From positions 2,695,501-2,759,500 of the forward strand of contig NC_134108.1 in assembly GCF_040939455.1 (NCBI RefSeq): a DNA stretch of 64,000 nt, given 5' to 3'. The stretch comes from Microcebus murinus. Lineage: Eukaryota; Chordata; Mammalia; Primates; Cheirogaleidae. Positions 57,446 through 64,000 of the stretch are shown here, piece after piece (the stretch's first letter is position 1; each line of letters starts with the position of its first letter). A program made the translations under genes and the position numbers. Under the pieces are notes generated by a model. It ran no database searches, had not been told where the DNA came from, and saw nothing but the letters and a program-made list of their open reading frames with translations.

Positions 57446-58722
57446 AAGTGAGGCAACTTGTACTATTGAGCATCCCACTGAATAGTAACCACAGTCGCCC
57501 TATTTGTAAATCACTACGGGTAAGAAGGAACGCTTGTACTGAACTGCAAAAGTTTTTCGTACATGAAAGAAGATCTGTTCTGAGACCGAGCGTGCACAGG
57601 TGCTTATGACACTGGGTCACATCTGTGAAAAAGCCATTTTCCTTAGGACTCGATTTTAAGGTATGAACGGGTGGGAGAGAAGTAGAAGCACAGTCACCTT
57701 CCCCTTCTGCCCTACACCTGGGCCAGCTGGTGAGAACGTCCTCCCGGCCCCTTGGTGCCGGCAGGAGAGACGGTCCCTGGGAGCCCCGGCTCCACCCCCG
57801 CTCCTGGCCACCACGCCCCAGCCTGCATCCCTGCTCTCACGCCCCTTCAGAGCAGCCGGGGCCAGCCCTGCCCTCCCAGGAAGCCTCACTACACCAGTAA
57901 TAAACTTCCTCACGCCCTCTCGTGCGTGCGTGCTCAGAGTCCACAGCTGGATCAGATTTGGGGTGGGAGATCCTTCCCACACTCGTGGAGGCCTGTGGCA
58001 GACATTTGGATACATTGTCTCCTCCTCCTCCTCCTCTTTTTCTTCTCTCCCACACACAATCAGTATTATTGTAGGCGGAACCGCTTCAGAGTCATTCACA
58101 GACATTATGAGGACACTTCAGATTTATTTTGCAAAGGCAAGGCATTCGCTTGCGTGACCACAACCCGGCAACCACACCGAGGGTGTCTACCCTCCGCCTA
58201 ACATTATTACCTGGTGTGAGCACTCGCCTGATTTCCCCAGGAATGGCCCGGTTATCGCCTCAATCCGGGATCCAGTCAGGAATCACACGTGATATTTCGC
58301 GGTTGTGTTTTTTTTTTTAATCTAAAAGAGCGTTTACAACATTGACATTTTGAAGCATCCAGACCAGTCGTCTTTCAGAAATTCCCAGCTTGATTTCATA
58401 TGATGTTCCCTAATGCTTAGATTCAGGCTCAGCATTTTGGACCAGGACGTGGTAACGCAGGCGACACTGTGTCCTTCTCAGCGCACATGAGGTCAGTTGG
58501 TCCCGTTGGGTGAGATCAGGTTTGGTTCCCTTGGTTCAGGTGACATCTGCAGGACTTCTCCACTGTAAAGAAAAATAGTAATATATTCTGATGATTTGTA
58601 GCTTACTCCATGACAAAATCTCCTACCTAAAAGTATAAGATGTTGAAAACAAAAATCTTTGATATAATTCACAATTATATAAATTTGGATTTTGTTTACA
58701 TGTCATTATTTTTCTTTTTCTC
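57446..58722. other. Unassigned intronic sequence with a small CpG-rich patch
   Basis: 57700-58000 is GC-rich with frames on both strands (149-164 codons) but no domain. A (TCC)n tract occurs at 58018-58037 and poly-T at 58307-58318. Confidence 0.4.
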
Positions 58723-58740
58723 TGAGCTGTAACATTTTTT

Positions 58741-59071
58741 TTTTTTTTTTTTTTTGAGACAGAGTCTCACTCTGTTGCCCGGGCTAGAGTGCCGTGGCGT
58801 CAGCCTCGCTCACAGCAACCTCAAACTCCTGGGCTCAAGCCATCCTCCTGCCTCAGCCTCCCCAGTAGCTGGGACTGCAGGCATGTGCCACCATGCCCAA
58901 CTCATTTTTTCTATGTATTTTTTAGTTGGCCAATTAATTTATTTCTATTTTTAGTAGAGACGGGGTCTCACTCTTGCTCAGGCTGGTTTCGAATTCTTGA
59001 CCTTGAGCGATCCTCCCGCCTTGGCCTCCCAGAGTGCTAGGATTACAGGCGTGAGCCACACGCGCCCGGCC
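58741..59071 (-). mobile_element. Full-length Alu SINE, antisense, young-looking insertion
   Basis: Long T-run (poly-A complement), two arms, 5' end ggcc at 59071. It is flanked by a perfect 18-bp target duplication, tgagctgtaacatttttt, at 58723-58740 and 59072-59089. The strepsirrhine diagnostic words are intact. Confidence 0.97.
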
Positions 59072-59089
59072 TGAGCTGTAACATTTTTT

Positions 59090-59269
59090 AAAAGTTCACT
59101 TTCTGAGGTAAACAGCTTAGGGACATCCTAGGGGAACAGCTTTTGGATTTTAACAAATATGCAAATAAGATGTAGGGCCTTCGCAGTGCCCCAGGGGGAT
59201 TTCTGTGCTCTGTGCCCCAGAGACCCCTCCTCCAAGGCCACCGTCATTCACTGATCTGACTTCTGTCAC
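59090..59269. other. Unassigned intronic sequence
   Basis: No feature recognised. Confidence 0.4.
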
Positions 59270-59530
59270 CGTCCATCCGTGCGCCTGCTCTTGGACTCAC
59301 AGGTGTGGAATCAGACAGCACATACTCTTTGGGCTCTTTTCCCAAACATGGGGTCTGTAGGATTCATCTATGCTATTGCAGTAGTTTGAGTGTTAATTGC
59401 TATTCTATTGTATTCCTACTCCACAACTTATTTTTTCTACTATCAATGGACATTTGGGTTGTTTGAACTTTAGGGCTATTGAAAATAAAACTATGAAATA
59501 TTTTTAAGCATGCCTATTAGTGGCCATAAA
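59270..59530 (-). mobile_element. L1M fragment, antisense
   Basis: 'tcatctatgctattgcagtagtttgagtg', 'tctactatcaatggacatttgggttgtttgaactttagggctattgaaaataaaactatgaaatatttttaagcatgcc' corresponds to antisense L1M 'gatggacatttgggttgtttccagttttgggctattatgaataaagctgctatgaac'. Confidence 0.8.
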
Positions 59531-61689
59531 TCCTCATTTACTTTAAGTATATAACCTGCAGGCTGATTTCTATTCGAACCATTTGTTTAATGTTTTATCG
59601 GTCATTGGAGCTCATACGTGAAGGTGTTTGATTTTCTATAAATATGTCTGAATATTGTGAACCTTATATTCATAAGAAAAAATTTCAGATGCATTCCATG
59701 CACTTTAACATGGGAACATTTGCAATCTAGATATAGGATCTTGATAAATGAACTAGATCTTATCCTTAGTAGAAGTCTATACATCATTTCGATCCACAGA
59801 TATAATTATTCGTCTCCACCATGGATATTGAATTAATCCCTATTCCTTTAAGTTGCGTATTGTGCTTGCTTTGCTGACTGTGAAGGGGCAGGTATTAGGA
59901 AGAAAGAGGGACTAGCAACAAGTCATAAAATCTTGAGGTCACATGTGCTGGCCAGGTGGATCACGTCACTTCTGTTTGGGGACAGCTTACCAGATTTGGG
60001 ATCTCTGCCTGGGAAAGCCCATAAGTTCAGCTCGGGAAGGGAAGGGGTCTGCTCTTTCCCAGACTAACCATCGGTGCTGTGCTCACTGCGATTTCTGCCC
60101 TTCTGTGTTCTTCTACATCAGCACAGGCGTGATGAGAGCCACACGCTTGCCTTATCTGGGGCTGGCCGGGGCTAACTGGAGGACAAAGGAGAAGGGGACA
60201 AATGTCACTTTATGTCACCCGCAAAATAACAAATCCCATTATTAAGTAACAGGTGCCGTAACAAAATAGAGAACTTTCAGTTGTCTTTCTGTTGGTCCCC
60301 AGAATCTCTGGCAGGAGGGGAACTGTCTTTGTTTGCAGTAATAGCTCCACTCAGGACAATGGTAGAAGGTGACGGATGGTCTGAGCCTCAATGCCCAGTG
60401 CCTGGAGGCCCCAGAACAGGAAGTGAGGGGAGCGGAAAGGAGGAGGGTGTGGGGCAAAGCCAAGGGGGGACCCCACTTGGAGGGGGTGTTGGACGAGGAC
60501 TTCAGGCCCCAGGAACGACTGTGATTCACTGTCACATCAGTGTGTGGTGTTACGATGGGACCCCCGTGGGGGCCCAGTGCTTTGCTAAGTCTACCAAATC
60601 CATGCATGCTGTAAGTGGGCTTCGTAAACGAGAAACAGCAGAGGGCCTGAGCGCCATGTCGGGCTGCGGTGCCGTAAACCTGCACGAGTGTGCGTGGAAG
60701 GAGCAGCCAGAGTCAGGCAGGTCCCAGAGCACTCAGGCCCTAGAATATTCTTTGAAATGTTGAAGGGCTTCTGTTATCGCCGGACAATGGTATTGTGTTA
60801 TCCAAGGCAAATCTCCCTACCTCAAGCCTTGACTTGGAGCTGCACCTAAGCCAAATTTCCCCTCTATTGTGGAGGTAATTGGAACATTTTGATTATAGTC
60901 ACAGCCTAATCTCCTGTTGTTAACATGGTACCGCCCGTGGCTTGAGATGTCAGGACAGGGTGCGGGATATCGGGATATCGTCACACATCCTGTTGCACTC
61001 AAGGGCCAACAGATTTCAGTGACCCGGTCTAAAACCACTGAGATCGGGTGCAGATCAGCTGTTCTCATAAACGATAAAAGTAATAGTTAACGTATCTGTA
61101 TAACACTGACTTATAAAGAGTCTTCTTTAGCTTCATTAGCAATGTACGACTGTATATGGGGAAGAATAATTTGTCGTGACATAAAATAAAAATCTATAAT
61201 TAATGGACAACATGAGAATTGTATTCATGCCCCCTCTAGGCCTAATACTAGGTTCTTTTCTTGCCTAGCCACTCCGGTTTTTGTCGTTTGGCCTCTGACT
61301 CTCAGACCACTAAGGTGATCATTCTTGGATGGCCCAAAACACAATGCCAAACAATTGCGAAGTGGGACTGAGACGTTTCCAGTTACAGGACTCCATGCAG
61401 TCCGTGATGTTGGGAACGGCTCTGGGAACGTATTCTCCCATTAACAGGTGAATCAGACTTTCAACTGAGAAAAGAAGACCAACGAACGTTATCCAGTGTC
61501 CCTGTGACCAGATATTTCTATCCTGCTCCATTCTGTACGTCACAAACGTGCCGAGTGTCTGCTAAGCCGATGCCAGGTGCACGGTGTCCCGAGAGCGGGC
61601 ACAGCCTTGCCGGCCACGGTGAGCCTGTGCCGCTCAGCTCGCAAAGTGCTATCTGGGTTTCCTTGTTTTCCTGTTTTGGTTACTTATAT
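59531..61689. other. Unassigned intronic sequence
   Basis: No exon or confident repeat. The GC-richer patch 60280-60760 has overlapping frames on both strands (147 and 160 codons) without domain or splice support. Confidence 0.4.
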
Positions 61690-61836
61690 TGTCTGCCTCT
61701 CCGCAGGAGAATACGTTCTCAATGAAGGCAGAAACCCCTCTGGTCTTTCTTCCGGTGTGCCTCTAGCAGGCGGAGCAAAGCCTGGCCAGCGTTAAGTGCT
61801 CTCTGCCTATCGGTTGAATAAATGTGTGAATCAATG
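61690..61836 (+). mobile_element. L2 LINE 3' end, sense
   Basis: 'attgtctgcctctccgcaggagaatacgttctcaatgaaggcagaaacccctctggtctttcttccggtgtgcctctagcagg...gttaagtgctctctgcctatcggttgaataaatgtgtgaatcaatga' follows the L2 terminus block by block. Confidence 0.8.
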
Positions 61837-63741
61837 ATTGATTTCCCCCTTTTAAAGGAACTTTTCCCTGGACTTAGCATGCACCAGGTGTGTTGCAGAG
61901 GAAGGCTAGGGCGGACCCGACCCCATCCACGCCGGCTGTCAGTCAAGCTGTGCCGTGAGGCTCGGCTCAGTCATAGATGGCGGAATCCACAGAGAACGAA
62001 GCTAAGTGACAGGGGGTTTACCAGGAGGACCCTGGGAAGGACAGGGACCTCCAGGGCTGGGACTCAGGCTCCTTCTCGTGCCTCCCCTGCTCTCCCTATA
62101 ATAGGACTCAGCAGCTCCCAGCTGAACCCTCACAGCCCTGAGCAGCGAGCAAAGAAAACCTCTCCCCAGCCCCCATCTCCTCCCAAAGGCAGACTCTGTC
62201 CTTCTTACAGACGGGGCAGGACCTATTTCTAGAAGAGAGCAGGAGACACAGCTGCGCGGGTCCCCTCACTGCCGACAGCCAGCTCCTCCTCCAGGGCCGT
62301 CCCTTCTCCCCGTAAGGGAATCACGGATGCTGCTTTTGCCGCCTGGTGAAGCCAGGTCCTCCCCTTCAGTGTTAAGGTCTGTGCACCGCGGCCCCAGAGG
62401 TGACAGCCATGGGCTAGCAGACTCAGTGCTCTGTCACTGAAACAGAGACGTCCAGGTAAAGTCTTCCTACCTCCTGTTTGTCCCTTTCCTCCCCTTGCAG
62501 ACACCTACTGCCCAGCCAAACCAACACTTTATAGCTCTGCTTATGGTGTCTCCTCCCCTAGAACTGCCCTTCTCCACTGTCTCTCTTTGCCTAAATCTTC
62601 GGCAGCCTTGGAGGCGCTTCTGAATTTCCGCCTCCTCCGGGAAGCACCCCAGGGCAGTCGCGGGCTCTGGGCACGTGCTGGCGATAGCTGGGCACCTGCG
62701 CATCCCCAACCCCCCACATGCCACCAGGGCGTGACAGTCATTTCTGGGTCCCTCTTTCTCCCCTTAGCCTGAATGATTTCAGAGGAGAGGACGTTTGCTT
62801 CACACGCGTTCTTGCAGCGACTGGAGTAATGATTTGCACAGGAGGCCTGTGACCATTTTCTAATGGGATAGAGAGGTGAGTTTTGGGGAGGTGTTGTCCA
62901 AGATGCATGGATGAAAGCGGAGGGAAGGCTTGAGGAAACAAGAGCACACACACGTGCATTGACAGGAAGCCCTGTGCTAAGGGCCAGTGATACCAGTACG
63001 GAATACGAGGAAGCGATTTTAAACTTAGCATCACTTAACAATTATTTAATAATTTAATTGACTGATGGAAGTGATGTTTTGCAGATGATAGGAGGTATAA
63101 GGTTATTTTCCCCCAGACAATGACTGGTTTACAGGATGGATACTTTTTAAGCATTTGTTTTGTTAAGAAATTCATGTTCTCGAAGATGGAAATTGCCAGG
63201 CATCAAAGAGGTTGGATTGTAATCAAGAAAACTTACATGCTAAATCATGTTGCTACATTTATAAACTGAAACTATGAAGGTCCGGTCATTTCACATTGGT
63301 CAGGATGCTCCAGGGAAAGCTGGGTCTTTGTCTCCACCCCACCCCCACCCCGGTTCGGGCTGGCCCCGGCCACGGCTACTACAGAGGTGCCCTCTCCACC
63401 TTTTCTTCCCTGGGCCTCTCTCACTCTCCACGTACGCCTTTCCACAACCTAGAACCACTGAATGTTGCGTCTGAATGTTTGCATTGAGAGAAGAAAAGAT
63501 TTTAAGCTCTTGCTAATGTAATACGTTCTTTAGTCAATTTCAACTAACTTCGATGAAGCTTCCTTTTCTCTTTTACTCACAAAACACACATTGGCATCCT
63601 TAGATACCCCAATTCCATAGCATTTTCGATGGGTCTCAACCAGTGTTTTTCAAATTGAGGAAGGTAACCTATTTGTGAGTCTGAAAAAAAAAAACACAAT
63701 TTATTTTTAGTGCGTCCTAACCATGTTGTTAAAAACTGAAT
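61837..63741. other. Unassigned intronic sequence
   Basis: No exon or confident repeat. 62570-62660 has an L2-like phrase ('cgcctcctccgggaagcacc') that is too short to call. Confidence 0.4.
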
Positions 63742-63823
63742 GGGAGGGCAGAGAAGGGAAGGGAGAGAGGAGAGGGGAAGAAAGACAGGGGAGAGGAGAG
63801 GAGGGAGGGGAGGGAGAATGGGC
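63742..63823 (+). repeat. Polypurine (GGGA/GAGG) tract
   Basis: About 80 bp almost entirely of A and G on the plus strand (gggagggcagagaagggaag ... gaggggagggagaa). It contains several mirror-like segments. Confidence 0.9.
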
Positions 63824-63839
63824 TGGTATTGTGTAGTGA

Positions 63840-63842
<3 letters not shown>

Positions 63843-63874
<32 letters not shown>
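63843..63874 (+). repeat. (GT)16 microsatellite
   Basis: Sixteen uninterrupted GT units beginning 19 bp after the polypurine tract. The minus-strand Thr-His frames are artefacts. Confidence 0.97.
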
Positions 63875-63876
<2 letters not shown>

Positions 63877-64000
63877 TTGTCCCTATTGTCAAATGAAATT
63901 TTTCTCGTGAGTTGAAGAAGTAGTAAACTCCCTGGTCTAGACTGCACTTTGCAGATATCTCGGTCATCATGGATAGATCACAACGCCAGAAATGTAGGGC

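Overview
The window is nuclear DNA of a mammal, and most likely of a strepsirrhine primate (lemur or galago). The Alu copies, all antisense to the given strand (window start, 56862-57217, 58741-59071), carry the strepsirrhine-type right arm: 'ctcttgctcaggctggt' and 'agagtgctaggattacagg', where human Alu has 'aaagtgctgggattacagg'. Old LINE, MIR and MaLR relics, microsatellites and CpG islands fill most of the rest. No bacterial, phage or organelle gene is present. Almost every long open frame lies in a repeat or in GC-rich DNA.

Layout. 1-47 kb looks like a gene desert: no exon can be supported. It holds an L2 relic (about 5.3-6.2 kb), a 404-bp terminal-inverted-repeat DNA transposon (6424-6827), a large L1 mosaic with nested hAT and MaLR insertions (about 7.75-12.85 kb), a hexamer array rich in CAGGTG (20694-21118), a second L1/LTR block with an 18-bp minisatellite (21.5-24.7 kb), MaLR, L2 and L1 fragments (25.5-29.4 kb), an orphan CpG island (about 30.1-30.8 kb), a third L1/MaLR block (39.1-42.3 kb), an L2 relic (44.3-45.1 kb) and a TG minisatellite with a 96-bp higher-order period (45.3-46.1 kb).

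46.1-49.5 kb is the one convincing gene-bearing interval: a long CpG island with a TATA-like box and two exons that can be joined. Exon A ends at 48093 before a strong GTAAGT donor. Exon B starts at 48961 after a strong polypyrimidine-CAG acceptor and ends at 49390 before GTAGGG. Exon B holds an ATG with a good context (49288, peptide starting MSKKRKALEGG). The junction is phase 0, and an upstream ATG in exon A (48070, MRFSILRR) reads through the spliced junction into the same frame. The gene runs on the plus strand and continues past the window, so 49.4-64 kb would be its first intron. I do not recognise the gene securely. One idea to test, from general knowledge only, is PDE10A, which has several alternative first exons joined to one common exon.

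49.4-64 kb (putative intron) contains a consensus CRE (50507-50514), a second copy of the DNA transposon in opposite orientation (51794-52255), a strepsirrhine-type L1 3' end between unusually long direct repeats (54909-55736), two Alus, L1/L2 fragments, and a polypurine tract joined to (GT)16 near the end.
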